Positions 1 through 9,090 of a DNA stretch of 64,000 bases are shown in pieces. A program made the position numbers and the translations under genes. Each line of letters starts with the position of its first letter. Within the stretch, counting starts at the first letter, position 1. A model generated the notes under the pieces. That model saw only the letters and a list, made by a program, of their open reading frames with translations, was not told where the DNA came from and did no database searches. The stretch comes from Bradyrhizobium sp. SRL28 (GTDB taxonomy: Bacteria > Pseudomonadota > Alphaproteobacteria > Rhizobiales > Xanthobacteraceae), in NCBI RefSeq assembly GCF_018596315.1, contig NZ_JAHEAG010000032.1, positions 1-64,000 of the forward strand, read 5' to 3'.

Positions 1-85
1 CATGGGCGAAAGACTATCGTACAACTCGGGCATGGTGCCGCGAGAATGCGGACGCTTGGCCGATTGAAATTCGAGACTCTCCACG

Positions 86-163
86 TCATTGCGAGCGAAG
101 CGAAGCAATCCATTGCGCCGAGCGAAGGAAGGGTGGATTGCTTCGCTTCGCTCGCAAGGACGG
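86..163. repeat. REP-like palindrome, family A copy 1
   Basis: The left arm GCGAGCGAAGCGAAGCAATC is mirrored by GATTGCTTCGCTTCGCTCGC on the right, giving a long hairpin. The same arms recur at 51738-51815, 56628-56738 and 58208-58283, always between genes. This behaves like a REP-type element of rhizobial chromosomes. The family assignment rests on the four copies seen here. Confidence 0.85.
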
Positions 164-174
164 AAACAGCTTTC

Positions 175-251
175 GTAGCCCGGATGAGCCAAAGCGACAT
201 CCGGGACTACTCTCACACCGCCCCAGATATCGCTGCGCTCATCCGGGCTAC
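175..251. repeat. REP-like palindrome, family B
   Basis: GTAGCCCGGATGAGC at 175-189 is exactly mirrored by GCTCATCCGGGCTAC at 237-251, giving a 15-bp perfect stem with further partial pairing inside. Its sequence differs from the neighbouring family A element. The form is typical of dispersed intergenic palindromes in Bradyrhizobium-type genomes. Only one copy occurs in this window. Confidence 0.75.
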
Positions 252-463
252 AGGCTCTCGCAATGATAGTTGCAGGAAGCGTCACGCAAAATGCGAAAAA
301 CCCCTGCGCCGTCCGCGCAAGCGGCTTGCGATCCAAAGCGTCAGGCGATTTCGCACGGTTCATTTCCAAACATTAATTCCCTCGTCAGCGTCGTGTAATG
401 CGGGAATCCGCATCTACAGCGGCGTTTAGCTTTGCGTTCAATCATCATCCTGGAGAGTTTGTA

Positions 464-2014
464 ATGGACCAGCGTAACCTTGTTTCTCAGGGGCAGCGGA
501 AGCGCTCCCTGTTCTCGGCACGAAAAGTGGCATTGATGGCATCTGTCGTGACCGGGCTTGCGATGTATGGCTTCAGTGCTTCGCCCGAACGCATTGATGT
601 CTTTGGCAGCGCGGCCCATGCCCAGGCTGCTAACGCCGCATCGGGCGTCACCCAGCAGCCCCTGGGCTTTGCCGATGTGGTGGAGCGGGTGAAGCCGTCA
701 GTGATCTCGGTCAAGGTCACGATGAAGGACAAGGCCGCTGACGCGAGCAACAAGGATGACGCCGACGAGTCCGGGTCGCCCATGGAGCGCTTCTTTCGTC
801 AGTTCGGCGGCCCGAATGGCGAATTCCAGAATCCCGGGCGTAATGGCCGGCACGGCATGAAAGGGCAAGGTTCCGGATTCTTCATTTCATCCGATGGATT
901 CGCGGTTACCAACAACCATGTCGTTGAGGGAGCCGACAAGGTCGAGGTAACGACGGACGGCGGAAAGACCTACACCGCGAAAGTAGTCGGGACAGATGCG
1001 CGGACAGACCTTGCCTTGATCAAGGTTGAGGGCGGTTCGGATTTTTCGTTTGCGAAGCTTTCCGCAGGCAAGGCCAGGATTGGTGATTGGGTGATTGCAG
1101 TCGGCAACCCGTTTGGCCTGGGTGGCACCGTAACCGCCGGTATCGTTTCGGCCAGCGGTCGTGACATCGGAAGCGGCCCTTACGACGATTTCATCCAGAT
1201 CGACGCACCCGTTAACAAGGGCAATTCGGGTGGCCCGACCTTCAATATGCAGGGCGAGGTCGTCGGCGTAAACACAGCGATCTATTCGCCATCCGGCGGC
1301 AGCGTCGGCATCGCATTTTCGATCCCGGCAATGACTGTTAAGAACGTGGTCGCCCAGCTGAAGGACAAGGGAAGCGTCACCCGCGGCTGGATCGGTGTAC
1401 ATGTTCAGCCGGTAACCCAGGATATCGCCGACAGCATGGGTTTGAAGCAAGCGCAGGGTGCGTTGGTAGCTGACCCGCAGAAGGATGGACCTGCAGCAAA
1501 GGCCGGCATCGAGGCGGGCGACGTCATTACTGCGGCAAATGGCCAGTCGGTCAAGGACGCCCGTGAGCTCGCCCGCATCATCGGCGGATTCGCACCTGGC
1601 AATGCTGTCAAGCTTGACGTTCTGCGCAAGGGCCAGAGCAAGGTCGTCAGTCTGACCCTTGGGCAATTGCCAAATGATCAGCAAGCCAAGGCCAACACTG
1701 AAGGCGATGCCAAGCGGTCACTCGATGGTATCGACGTTCCGCACCTGGGCCTTAAGCTCGCCCCGAGCAAGGCAGATGGCGCAAGCAAGGAAGGCGTCGT
1801 TATCGCGAAGGTAGAACCGAAGAGCGCGGCGGCCGAACGCGGGCTCAAGAAGGGCGACGTTATTCTGGAGGTTGCCGGAAAAAGTGTTGTGAAACCCGGT
1901 GACGTTGGCGACGCGCTTGAAGCTGCGCGTACCGACAAGAAGAGCAGCGTGCTGATGCGGCTTCGCTCCGGCGACGCGTCCCGGTACGTCGCTTTGCCGC
2001 TCGCAAACGGTTAA
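464..2014 (+). CDS. degP: DegP/HtrA-family periplasmic serine protease (Do)
   Basis: This is a periplasmic protease/chaperone that degrades misfolded envelope proteins. The 516-residue product has an N-terminal hydrophobic segment (about residues 20-40) ending near AHAQA, consistent with a signal peptide. The trypsin-like domain shows the full triad: His152 (NNHVVEG), Asp182 (TDLALIK) and Ser255 (GNSGGP). Two PDZ domains follow, around 290-390 and 410-510. An upstream in-frame start at 398 exists, but the ATG at 464 is preferred because GGAGAG lies 6 nt before it and the signal peptide then begins naturally. A hairpin follows the stop. The exact Deg paralogue (DegP or MucD/DegQ type) cannot be fixed from sequence alone. 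Confidence 0.95.
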   Translation: MDQRNLVSQGQRKRSLFSARKVALMASVVTGLAMYGFSASPERIDVFGSAAHAQAANAASGVTQQPLGFADVVERVKPSVISVKVTMKDKAADASNKDDADESGSPMERFFRQFGGPNGEFQNPGRNGRHGMKGQGSGFFISSDGFAVTNNHVVEGADKVEVTTDGGKTYTAKVVGTDARTDLALIKVEGGSDFSFAKLSAGKARIGDWVIAVGNPFGLGGTVTAGIVSASGRDIGSGPYDDFIQIDAPVNKGNSGGPTFNMQGEVVGVNTAIYSPSGGSVGIAFSIPAMTVKNVVAQLKDKGSVTRGWIGVHVQPVTQDIADSMGLKQAQGALVADPQKDGPAAKAGIEAGDVITAANGQSVKDARELARIIGGFAPGNAVKLDVLRKGQSKVVSLTLGQLPNDQQAKANTEGDAKRSLDGIDVPHLGLKLAPSKADGASKEGVVIAKVEPKSAAAERGLKKGDVILEVAGKSVVKPGDVGDALEAARTDKKSSVLMRLRSGDASRYVALPLANG

Positions 2015-2025
2015 GCAACTCGAAT

Positions 2026-2057
2026 GGCTGGCAGCGGCTGTCTTGTCGCTGCCAGCC
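2026..2057 (+). terminator. Hairpin after degP
   Basis: An 11-bp perfect stem (2026-2036 with 2047-2057, arm GGCTGGCAGCG) encloses a 10-nt loop, 11 nt after the degP stop. No T-run follows, so it may be a weak terminator or an mRNA 3'-end stabiliser between degP and the next small ORF. Confidence 0.5.
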
Positions 2058-2110
2058 GTCCTGTTGCCGCGGCGCCCAGTTCAGCGTCCTTCGGATATCA
2101 GGGATCACTG

Positions 2111-2326
2111 ATGGCCAACAGCAGCGATGTTAATTCTGCCGTACGTTCGGATCTGGGGCAGGCGTGGTCTAATGCCTGGCATCTCTGGCGGGTAATCATT
2201 CCGAGGCGATCGATTACCGGTCGGCTCGTCTGGGGAATGGTATGGCGGCGCAACCATGGGGGACGCTGGGTCTACAAGAAATTCGTCGAGTACTCTGATG
2301 ACCTTGATCGGAAACCCGTCTCCTAG
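2111..2326 (+). CDS. Small conserved hypothetical protein (71 aa)
   Basis: I recognise no named domain. The product is basic and rich in Trp and Arg, with the segment AWHLWRVIIPRRSITGRLVW followed by a Gly/Lys/Tyr tail. It ends just before the convergent GGDEF-EAL gene. The ATG at 2111 is chosen over an upstream in-frame ATG at 2024 because the earlier start would sit at the base of the degP hairpin, and GGGATC precedes the later one. The composition looks protein-like rather than random, but support is modest. Confidence 0.5.
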   Translation: MANSSDVNSAVRSDLGQAWSNAWHLWRVIIPRRSITGRLVWGMVWRRNHGGRWVYKKFVEYSDDLDRKPVS

Positions 2327-2386
2327 ATCGAGACCGGTTTGCATGTGAGAGAGCTTACAACGCGGCCCCGACATGCGCCCTGTACT

Positions 2387-5122
2387 TCACGCCGTCCCCG
2401 CCACCGGCTTGCGTCTGCGCGTCCGGCTCGGCTGCACCGCGTCGGGTCCCTCCTGCCGGTCAGCAACCAGCAACGGCCTGATCTCCGATGCCGGCTTCGG
2501 CGGGCTGAACAGGTAGCCCTGCATTTCCGAACAGCCGAGTTCGCGCAGCAGATCGCGTTGCGCCTCGGTCTCGACGCCTTCGGCCGTTGTCGTCATGTGG
2601 CGTTCGGCGGCGATGTTCACCACGGCCTGCACGATGCAGGACGAGCCTTCGGGCTCGGCGATGTCGGTGATGAAGCAGCGGTCGATCTTGATCTTGTCGA
2701 AGGGAAAGCGCTGCAGATAGCTCAGCGAGGAATAGCCGGTGCCGAAATCGTCGAGCGCGATGCGGACCCCGATGGCGCGAAGGTCGTGCAGAACGGCGAG
2801 CGCCGCCTCGTCATCGCGAATGAGCACGGCCTCGGTGATCTCGAGCTCCAGCCGGCTCGCGGCGAGGCCGGATGCGGCCAGCGCCGCCATCACCTTCAGC
2901 GGCAGCGTGCCGCTCCGGAATTGTACCGGCGAAACGTTGACCGCGAGCCTGAGATTGCCGGGCCAGGTCACCGCTTCCTTGCAAGCGGTGGTCAGCACCC
3001 ACTCGCCGAGCTGGTTGATCAGGCCGGTGTCCTCGGCAAGCGGCACGAACTCGGCGGGCGAAATCATGCCGCGCTGCGGATGGCGCCAGCGCACCAGCGC
3101 CTCGCAGCCGGTGATCGCGTTGGTCTGCAGGCTGAGGAAGGGCTGGTAGTAAACCTCGAAGCCGCCGTCGACGAGGGCCCGGCGCAGGTCCATTTCCAGG
3201 CTGCGGCGAGCGCGCACCTCGGCTTCCATGTCCGCCTCAAAGAAGCGATAGGTGCGGCGGCCGGCGGCCTTGGCTGCGTACATCGCGAGATCCGCGTTTT
3301 TCAGGATCTGGTCGATGTCGGAGCCGTCCTGCGGCGCCAGCGCGATGCCGATACTGGCGTCGGTGGTCACTTGATGGCCAAGGCATTGATAGGGCGAGCG
3401 GATCGACTGGAAGATGCGGCTGACGAGCTTCATCACGTCGTCGGTGTCATCGATCCCGGTCTGGACGATGGCGAACTCGTCGCCGCCGAGCCGGGCCACG
3501 AAATCGGTTTTCCGCGCGCAGCCGGCGAGGCTCGCGGCAACTGCTTTCAAAAGCTCGTCGCCGATCATGTGGCCGAGCGAATCGTTGACGCTCTTGAATT
3601 CGTCGATGTCGATATAGAGCACCGCCAGCTGCCGGTCCGGCGCGACGTGGGACAATTCGCGCTTGAGCCACTCGTGGAACAGGGTGCGGTTCGGCAGGTC
3701 GGTCAGCGCGTCGTAATGGGCGAGGTGGGTGATGCGCTCTTCGGCGCGGCGGCGCTCGGTGATGTCTTCATGGGTCGCCAGCCATCCGCCGTCCGGCACC
3801 GGCTCGTTGACGACCTGGATCGAACGTCCGTCGGGCGTCGATATCACCATGACGTTGCGGTGCGCTATGTCGCGCAGCACCACCTCGACGTAATGATCGA
3901 TGTCGCCGACGAACGAGCCGGTTTCCTTGCGGTGGGCGATCACCTCGCGAAAGCTGCAGCCCGGCTTCACGACGTCGTCCGACAGGCCGTACATCTCGCG
4001 ATAGCGGTCGTTGCAGATGACGAGCTGCTGCTTCGCATCGAACAGCAGGAGGCCCTGCGTCATGTTGTTGACGGCGGTGTCGAGGCGCTGCTTCTCCAGC
4101 GACAGCCGCTGCTTCGATGCGCGGTGCTGGTGCGAAAGCTTGCGAACGACGAGAAAAAGCAGAGCGGCAATCGCCAGCACGGAAAGTCCGGTGATCGTGA
4201 TCAGGATCCCGATCTGCTCGCGCCAGTCGGCCAGGGCGGCCGATGTCGTGGTCGAAGCGATGATCACGATCGGAAAATTCGTCAGTGCGCGCGACGAGAT
4301 CAGCCGGTCCTCGCCGTCGATCGGGCTGGTGAGGCGCGAAGCGCTGCGGGGCTGCTCGAAGATCTGCCGCTGGGCGGCCGGACCGGTCTTGAAGTTCTTG
4401 CCGATCATGTCCGCCGCATGCGGGTAACGGGCAAGCAGCGTACCGTCGCTGTGGTGCATGGCGATGGAGGCGCCGGGTCCGAGCGCTACCGACGCGAAGA
4501 ATTTTTCGAAATTGACGGGTTCGATGCCGCGGCCGATGGCGCCGAGGAATTCGCCTTTCGGCCCGGTGATCTTGCGGGCGATCACCGTGGTCCAGGCGCC
4601 AGTGATGCGGCTGTAGACCGGCTCGACCAGCATCTCCGGCGATTGCGGGCCGGACTTGAAGCTCCTGAAGAAAGCGCGGTCCGCCGAGTTGACCGGCGGC
4701 GCCGGCCAGGCGGCCGATGCATTGATCAAATTGCCCTCGGCGTCGAACACGTTGATGCCGCCGACATAGGACAAGGCCTCGATCTTGGATTTCAGCATCA
4801 GATGGACGTCATGGCCGGACATCCGGCGCTTGTAGTTCTCGACGGTCGCGATCCCGCTGGAACGCATGAACGCGATCAGGTCCTTCTGCACGACCTGGAA
4901 GTCTTCAAGCTGCTGGTCGAAATGACGGGCGAGCAGCAGCACGGTGTTTTCCAGCTCGCGTTCGCTGTTGCGCAGCGCGCGCTCGCGGAAATTGCCGGCC
5001 ATGATGGTCGCGCCGATGGCGATGGCCGCGATCAGGAGCGTGCCGCCCAGGATCAACCAGCGGATCGGGCCGCCGCGGAAGGCGGACGCTAGCCTGAATG
5101 AGCTGTTGCCGGTTGAAGCCAT
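2387..5122 (-). CDS. Membrane PAS-GGDEF-EAL cyclic-di-GMP protein
   Basis: This is a cyclic-di-GMP signalling protein in the inner membrane. The order is TM1 (about residues 21-40), a periplasmic Cache-like sensor region (50-300), TM2 (about 307-330), a PAS domain, a GGDEF domain with the intact RLGGDEFAIV motif near 545, and an EAL domain with CEALVRW near 673. Intact GGDEF and EAL signatures mean it could make, degrade or only sense c-di-GMP; sequence does not decide. Three in-frame starts are possible: 5122 (ATG), 5185 (ATG) and 5224 (TTG). None has a strong ribosome binding site, and 5122 is chosen because it leaves a short cytoplasmic tail before TM1. It converges on the degP side. Confidence 0.93.
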   Translation of the reverse strand: MASTGNSSFRLASAFRGGPIRWLILGGTLLIAAIAIGATIMAGNFRERALRNSERELENTVLLLARHFDQQLEDFQVVQKDLIAFMRSSGIATVENYKRRMSGHDVHLMLKSKIEALSYVGGINVFDAEGNLINASAAWPAPPVNSADRAFFRSFKSGPQSPEMLVEPVYSRITGAWTTVIARKITGPKGEFLGAIGRGIEPVNFEKFFASVALGPGASIAMHHSDGTLLARYPHAADMIGKNFKTGPAAQRQIFEQPRSASRLTSPIDGEDRLISSRALTNFPIVIIASTTTSAALADWREQIGILITITGLSVLAIAALLFLVVRKLSHQHRASKQRLSLEKQRLDTAVNNMTQGLLLFDAKQQLVICNDRYREMYGLSDDVVKPGCSFREVIAHRKETGSFVGDIDHYVEVVLRDIAHRNVMVISTPDGRSIQVVNEPVPDGGWLATHEDITERRRAEERITHLAHYDALTDLPNRTLFHEWLKRELSHVAPDRQLAVLYIDIDEFKSVNDSLGHMIGDELLKAVAASLAGCARKTDFVARLGGDEFAIVQTGIDDTDDVMKLVSRIFQSIRSPYQCLGHQVTTDASIGIALAPQDGSDIDQILKNADLAMYAAKAAGRRTYRFFEADMEAEVRARRSLEMDLRRALVDGGFEVYYQPFLSLQTNAITGCEALVRWRHPQRGMISPAEFVPLAEDTGLINQLGEWVLTTACKEAVTWPGNLRLAVNVSPVQFRSGTLPLKVMAALAASGLAASRLELEITEAVLIRDDEAALAVLHDLRAIGVRIALDDFGTGYSSLSYLQRFPFDKIKIDRCFITDIAEPEGSSCIVQAVVNIAAERHMTTTAEGVETEAQRDLLRELGCSEMQGYLFSPPKPASEIRPLLVADRQEGPDAVQPSRTRRRKPVAGTA

Positions 5123-5241
5123 TGAGCGCGATCGCTGCCGAGAAATGAACTTCCGGAAACGGAGTTCTCTCAACCCTCGGCCCATGACTTCGATAGCGCG
5201 CCGAGATGGAATTGACGTTAGCAAGCCTGGTTAATGAACGG

Positions 5242-6537
5242 TTAGCCCGGTGGCGACTGCGGGCGATGACAACCACAGGAGGGGGTCTGGTTCCGGCCAT
5301 CCCCAGTCGTCCGGGTCATAACGACGATAATGGCTGCGACAATGTTGGCGGCAACGCCGGCCAGGATCGGCAGCGTATAATCGTGCGTGAGATCGAACGC
5401 GAAGCCGGCGGCGCTGGGACCGATCAGGGTGCCGAAGGCGACGCTGGTGTAGAGGATACCGATGATGCCGCTGACGTTGCGGCCACCGAAATAATCCATC
5501 ACCACGGCAGGAAGCACGGCGACCCAAGCCCCGTAGATCATACCGTAGACGAACGCAAAGCCGGCGAGCGGCCAGAACGTCGTCGAGATCGTCCACATAG
5601 CCAACGCAATCGCCATGCCGACGAAGAGCAGGAGCAGGGCGGATTGGCGGCCGATCCGGTCGGCGAGACCGCCGAGGAAAAACCGGCCGGCCGTGCTGCC
5701 GATGCCGATGATGCCAAGCAGCAGCACGGCGGACGTGGCCGGCACGCCGTGGTCCCCGGCATAGGGAACGAGATGCACGAACGGGACGAACAGGCCGAAC
5801 GAGCAGATCAGGCACGCGGCGTACAGCGAGATGAAGCGCCTCGACCGGATCGCCTCGCGCACCGAAGCACCTTCGGCTCGCGCCGGTATGGCCCCCTGCT
5901 GCAGTGGATCGCCGTCGGGATTGAGGCTGCGGTCGCGCGGATCGTTCTCGAGCAGGAGCGCCATTCCTCCGCCAACCATCGCGGCGAATGCGCCGAGCGC
6001 AAGATAGGCGCCGCGCCATCCCAGCATCTCGATCAGGAGTGTTGCCAGCGGCGGCATCACCAGGGTGCCAACCCCGATCCCGCTCACAGCGAGGCCGGAG
6101 GCAAAGCCGCGCCGCCGCACGAACCAACGTTGCACCGCGCCGACGGCAGGAACATAGGCGCAGCCGACGCCAAGTCCGACGCCGAGGCCGTAGGCTGCGT
6201 AAACCTCGATCAAGCTGCGCGCGGCGCTTGCCGCGGCAAGCCCGAGGCCGATCAGGAGCATGCCTGCTAGCGCGAGGCGGCGGGAGCCATAGCGGTCGGC
6301 GAGCGGGCCGCTGATGATGCCAAGGCCGAAATAGAGAAAGCCGGCAAGCGAAAACACCAGCGACACCGAACCGCGGGAGGCGCCGAAATCGCGCTGCAAC
6401 GAGTCGAGAAACGCGCTGAACGTATAGGCGCAGCCGAAGCCGACAAAGGTCACGGCAAATGCCGCAGCCACCACGAACCAGCCATAAAAGATGCGGGAAC
6501 CGGGCGACGCTAATTGGACACTCAATGTTGCCTCCAT
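5242..6537 (-). CDS. MFS transporter, OFA/monocarboxylate-like
   Basis: This is a 431-residue major facilitator protein with about 12 hydrophobic segments. The cytoplasmic loop after TM2 reads GPLADRYGSRRLALAG, the MFS motif A region. The overall pattern resembles oxalate/formate or monocarboxylate carriers, but the substrate is unknown. Its start overlaps the end of the amidase gene by 16 bp, so the two are probably translated from one mRNA. The carrier may import the amide or export the acid handled by the amidase; that link is inference from gene order. Confidence 0.88.
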   Translation of the reverse strand: MEATLSVQLASPGSRIFYGWFVVAAAFAVTFVGFGCAYTFSAFLDSLQRDFGASRGSVSLVFSLAGFLYFGLGIISGPLADRYGSRRLALAGMLLIGLGLAAASAARSLIEVYAAYGLGVGLGVGCAYVPAVGAVQRWFVRRRGFASGLAVSGIGVGTLVMPPLATLLIEMLGWRGAYLALGAFAAMVGGGMALLLENDPRDRSLNPDGDPLQQGAIPARAEGASVREAIRSRRFISLYAACLICSFGLFVPFVHLVPYAGDHGVPATSAVLLLGIIGIGSTAGRFFLGGLADRIGRQSALLLLFVGMAIALAMWTISTTFWPLAGFAFVYGMIYGAWVAVLPAVVMDYFGGRNVSGIIGILYTSVAFGTLIGPSAAGFAFDLTHDYTLPILAGVAANIVAAIIVVMTRTTGDGRNQTPSCGCHRPQSPPG

Positions 6538-7946
6538 GAGCTCAGCGACGGATGGCGGCGATGCCAGGATGTGACTCTCTGGAATGCTGCGCCGGCGCGT
6601 ACCAGCGTGGCTTCGTCCAGATTGGCGGCCACAAGCTGAAACGCGATCGGCATACCGGTGGCGGAGAAGCCGCCGGGCAGCGTGATGGTGGGATGGCCGG
6701 TCATGTTGAACGGGCAGGTGTATTCCTGCAATCTGGCGATCAGGTCCGGCTGCTCGCCGAGCGTCTGTATCATGGCGAGCGTCAGAGGCGGGAAGGGGTG
6801 AACCGGAATGAGCAGCAGATCGATTGTCTCGAACAGCGATGCGACCCGGCCGCGCAATTCGAGTCGCCGCAGCAGGATCCTCTGATAGTCGAGAGCGGAT
6901 AACGCGCGGCCTGCCTCGATGACGGCGGCGAGGACCGGACCATATTCATCCTTGCGGGCGGGATAAGTTGCTTCGTGCGCGACCGCTGCCTCCACCGCGC
7001 AGTTCGGCACCCAGTCGGCGACGGCCTGCTTCACGTCGGGAAACCGCACATCGACGATGTCAGCGCCAAGCGCACGCATCGCCTTGATCGCCTCACCCAG
7101 CACCTGCTGGGTCGCAACGTCCACGCCGTCGCCGCTCCACTTCGCGTCGAAGCCAATCCGCAGGCCTCGTACATCCAGATCCGCGGCAGCCAGATAGTCG
7201 GGTACAGGATCGAGGACCGCGGTCGGATCGGCATGATCGCGTCCGGCGATGACGCCGAGCATCGCGCCGGCATCCGCCGCGCTCCGGGCAATGACCCCGA
7301 CATGGTCCAGCGTCGCTGCCAGTTCGAACGCGCCGTGGCGGCTGACACGTCCCCAACTTGGCTTCAGCCCGGTCAGGCCGTTGGCTGCGCATGGCCAGCG
7401 GATCGATCCACCGGTATCGGAGGCGAGCGAGCCGTAGCAAAGCCCCGCCGCAGTTGCGACCGCCGAGCCACTTGATGAAATGCCCGGCCAATAATCGGAA
7501 TTCCACGGATTCTTCGGCGGCGTTACAGAGGGATGGTGATCGGAATAAGCGCCTTCCGTGAGCTGCAGTTTGCCCAGCACCACCGCGCCGGCTTCATTCA
7601 GGCGGTGCACCGCAGTTGCGTCGTGATCCGGCCGGAAATCGCTGTGGACGATGGTACCCGCAGCCGTCGGAGCATTCCTTATCCAAAACAGGTCTTTCAC
7701 CGCAATCGGAACACCGTGCAGCGGCCCGCGATACCGGCCCGCTGCGATTTCGTCGTGTGCGGTTTCGGCTTGAGCCATCGCGGTGTCGGCCATCACCTGG
7801 ACGTAGCTGCAGAGTTCGCCGTCCAACGCGGCGATGCGCTCGAGTAGCGCGCGCGTGACTTCCAGCGGAGAAATTTTGCCAGCCCTGATGCATGCCGCAA
7901 GCTCCGTGAGTTGAAGGTAGTGCAGATCATCAGTGGGAATATTCAT
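6522..7946 (-). CDS. Amidase-signature hydrolase
   Basis: This enzyme of the amidase signature family (GatA/AtzF-like fold) hydrolyses amide bonds; the substrate is unknown. The Ser-cisSer-Lys triad is visible: Lys84 in VKDLFW, Ser157 in the GISSSGSA motif, and nucleophile Ser181 in DTGGSIRWP. The start at 7946 is preferred over an in-frame start at 7985 because GGAGAC sits 5 nt upstream of it. The gene is divergent from a CGNR regulator, with paired inverted repeats in the shared promoter region, and runs into an MFS gene. It is unlikely to be GatA itself, since gatB and gatC are absent here. Confidence 0.9.
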   Translation of the reverse strand: MNIPTDDLHYLQLTELAACIRAGKISPLEVTRALLERIAALDGELCSYVQVMADTAMAQAETAHDEIAAGRYRGPLHGVPIAVKDLFWIRNAPTAAGTIVHSDFRPDHDATAVHRLNEAGAVVLGKLQLTEGAYSDHHPSVTPPKNPWNSDYWPGISSSGSAVATAAGLCYGSLASDTGGSIRWPCAANGLTGLKPSWGRVSRHGAFELAATLDHVGVIARSAADAGAMLGVIAGRDHADPTAVLDPVPDYLAAADLDVRGLRIGFDAKWSGDGVDVATQQVLGEAIKAMRALGADIVDVRFPDVKQAVADWVPNCAVEAAVAHEATYPARKDEYGPVLAAVIEAGRALSALDYQRILLRRLELRGRVASLFETIDLLLIPVHPFPPLTLAMIQTLGEQPDLIARLQEYTCPFNMTGHPTITLPGGFSATGMPIAFQLVAANLDEATLVRAGAAFQRVTSWHRRHPSLSSWRQH

Positions 7947-7995
7947 TCTGTCTCCGTCGGCGATGGGAAGCAGGTCGCGGGTCAATCATCCGACA

Positions 7996-8022
7996 ACACC
8001 TGTATAAACGTTATACCGGTGT
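7996..8022. promoter_or_regulatory. Inverted repeat O1, candidate operator of amidase side
   Basis: ACACCTGTATA (7996-8006) is mirrored by TATACCGGTGT (8012-8022) with 10 of 11 positions matching across a 5-nt spacer. It lies 50 bp before the amidase start, between the divergent genes, where a local regulator would bind. Binding is inferred, not shown. Confidence 0.5.
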
Positions 8023-8034
8023 CTCTTGATGTCA

Positions 8035-8058
8035 ACCGGTAAATCTGCTTTACTGGTG
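8035..8058. promoter_or_regulatory. Inverted repeat O2, candidate operator of CGNR gene
   Basis: CCGGTAAA and TTTACTGG form an imperfect inverted repeat (7 of 8) immediately before the regulator's ATG at 8064. Its half-sites resemble those of the repeat at 7996-8022 (shared core ACCGGT/ACTGGT), which suggests the same protein binds both and controls itself as well as the amidase. Confidence 0.45.
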
Positions 8059-8063
8059 TTGCA

Positions 8064-8654
8064 ATGTCGAAGCTGTCCAGACAGTTCAAGGTTCCCGACG
8101 AGCTGGCCAATCTCTATGATTTCGCCAATACGCTCGACGTCAGGCACTTCACGCATCATGGCGTGCAGCACCCGCAAGGTGATGAACTGACAAATGCGAG
8201 GGAACTCGCTGTGTGGCTTCAGCAACGCGGACTGTTGCTTGCCGATGCGAAGATCTCGCCCGCGATGCTCGCAACTGCGCATGAGCTCCGGAGCTTGGTC
8301 CGCGACCATCTGCAGCGTGATCCGCCTGAGCGGAGCACGAACAAGGATTCGATCCGCGCGCTGAACAAGGCGCTCAAACTGTTTCCCCTGCTCGTGACCG
8401 CAGGGGACGGCGGCATGGTGCTTAGAGCCGCGCGCGAAGACGCGCTGGCGGGGCTATCGTCGGTCGTTGCTGAGCTCTACGACGGCTCCAGGAATGGAAC
8501 GCTTGATCGGCTGAAAATGTGCGCTTCCGACGAATGCCGCCGCGTGTTCTTCGATCGTTCGAAGCCCGCGACGCGGCGGTGGTGCATGTCGTCATTGTGC
8601 GGGAACCGCATGAAGACCAGAAATTATCGCGAGCGCCAGCGCAGCGCCGAATAG
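8064..8654 (+). CDS. CGNR zinc-finger (ABATE domain) transcriptional regulator
   Basis: The 196-residue protein has an N-terminal ABATE-type helical region and a C-terminal CGNR zinc finger. The finger reads CASDEC, then about 20 residues later WCMSSLCGNR, giving four cysteines and the family-naming CGNR signature, followed by a basic tail (MKTRNYRERQR). Members are predicted DNA-binding regulators, often next to catabolic genes. Here it is divergent from the amidase/MFS pair and separated from it by two inverted repeats, so it probably controls that pair. The effector is unknown. Confidence 0.88.
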   Translation: MSKLSRQFKVPDELANLYDFANTLDVRHFTHHGVQHPQGDELTNARELAVWLQQRGLLLADAKISPAMLATAHELRSLVRDHLQRDPPERSTNKDSIRALNKALKLFPLLVTAGDGGMVLRAAREDALAGLSSVVAELYDGSRNGTLDRLKMCASDECRRVFFDRSKPATRRWCMSSLCGNRMKTRNYRERQRSAE

Positions 8655-8723
8655 GTCATCCTGCGTCGACCGATCGCGCTGGCTGCGCAAAGCTGCTCGA
8701 TCTCGCGAAAGCTGGCGAAGACG

Positions 8724-8984
8724 TCACCGAATGGATGTCAGGGATCGGTGCGTGCGCTTCTTCACGGTGCGGTCCGGTTGAGGGCTGGCCGCCATGGGGC
8801 CGCCCTGGTTGAGGCGCAGCCAGGCGTCACCGGTATAGGGATTGCCCGGGCCCTTGTTCTGGCAATTGGCGTTCGGATAGTAGAACGCGCAATAGCCGGG
8901 TTCGCCCATGACCTGCTGGGCCATTGCAGGTGCTGTCATCACCGCCAACGCAGCCGCCGCACCAAGAAGCCTGTAGATCGCCAT
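8724..8984 (-). CDS. Small secreted protein (86 aa)
   Basis: The product starts with a clear Sec signal peptide (MAIYRLLGAAAALAVMTAPA, cleavage near AMAQQ). The mature part is short, with two cysteines and aromatic/Asn/Pro-rich sequence (GYCAFYYPNANCQNKGPGNP). The start at 8984 is chosen because it opens the signal peptide and GGGAG lies about 6 nt upstream; a longer in-frame start at 9083 would bury the signal. Function is unknown. It is a typical rhizobial periplasmic hypothetical protein. Confidence 0.7.
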   Translation of the reverse strand: MAIYRLLGAAAALAVMTAPAMAQQVMGEPGYCAFYYPNANCQNKGPGNPYTGDAWLRLNQGGPMAASPQPDRTVKKRTHRSLTSIR

Positions 8985-9090
8985 CGGAATGCTCCCTGTG
9001 AAGGTCACGCAAGAAACAACCCCGCCAGAGTAGGGCGCATTCCTGGATCCTCCGGTCACACAAGCGTGACGATGGTAAAGCAATCGGTGC

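Larger units (their letters stand above)
1..463. other. Left-edge non-coding stretch with two palindromic repeats
   Basis: No convincing gene lies between the window edge and the degP start. The stretch holds two long imperfect palindromes, listed separately, which look like dispersed intergenic repeats. A short minus-strand reading from an ATG at 33 (MPELYDSLSPM) runs off the left edge and could be a gene start, but no ribosome binding site precedes it. The 127-codon plus-strand frame over this stretch reads through the palindromes and has no recognisable domain. Confidence 0.6.

Noticed and set aside
2339..5092. 917-codon plus-strand open frame
   Set aside because: It is the shadow of the GGDEF-EAL gene on the other strand; only the minus frame shows domain motifs.
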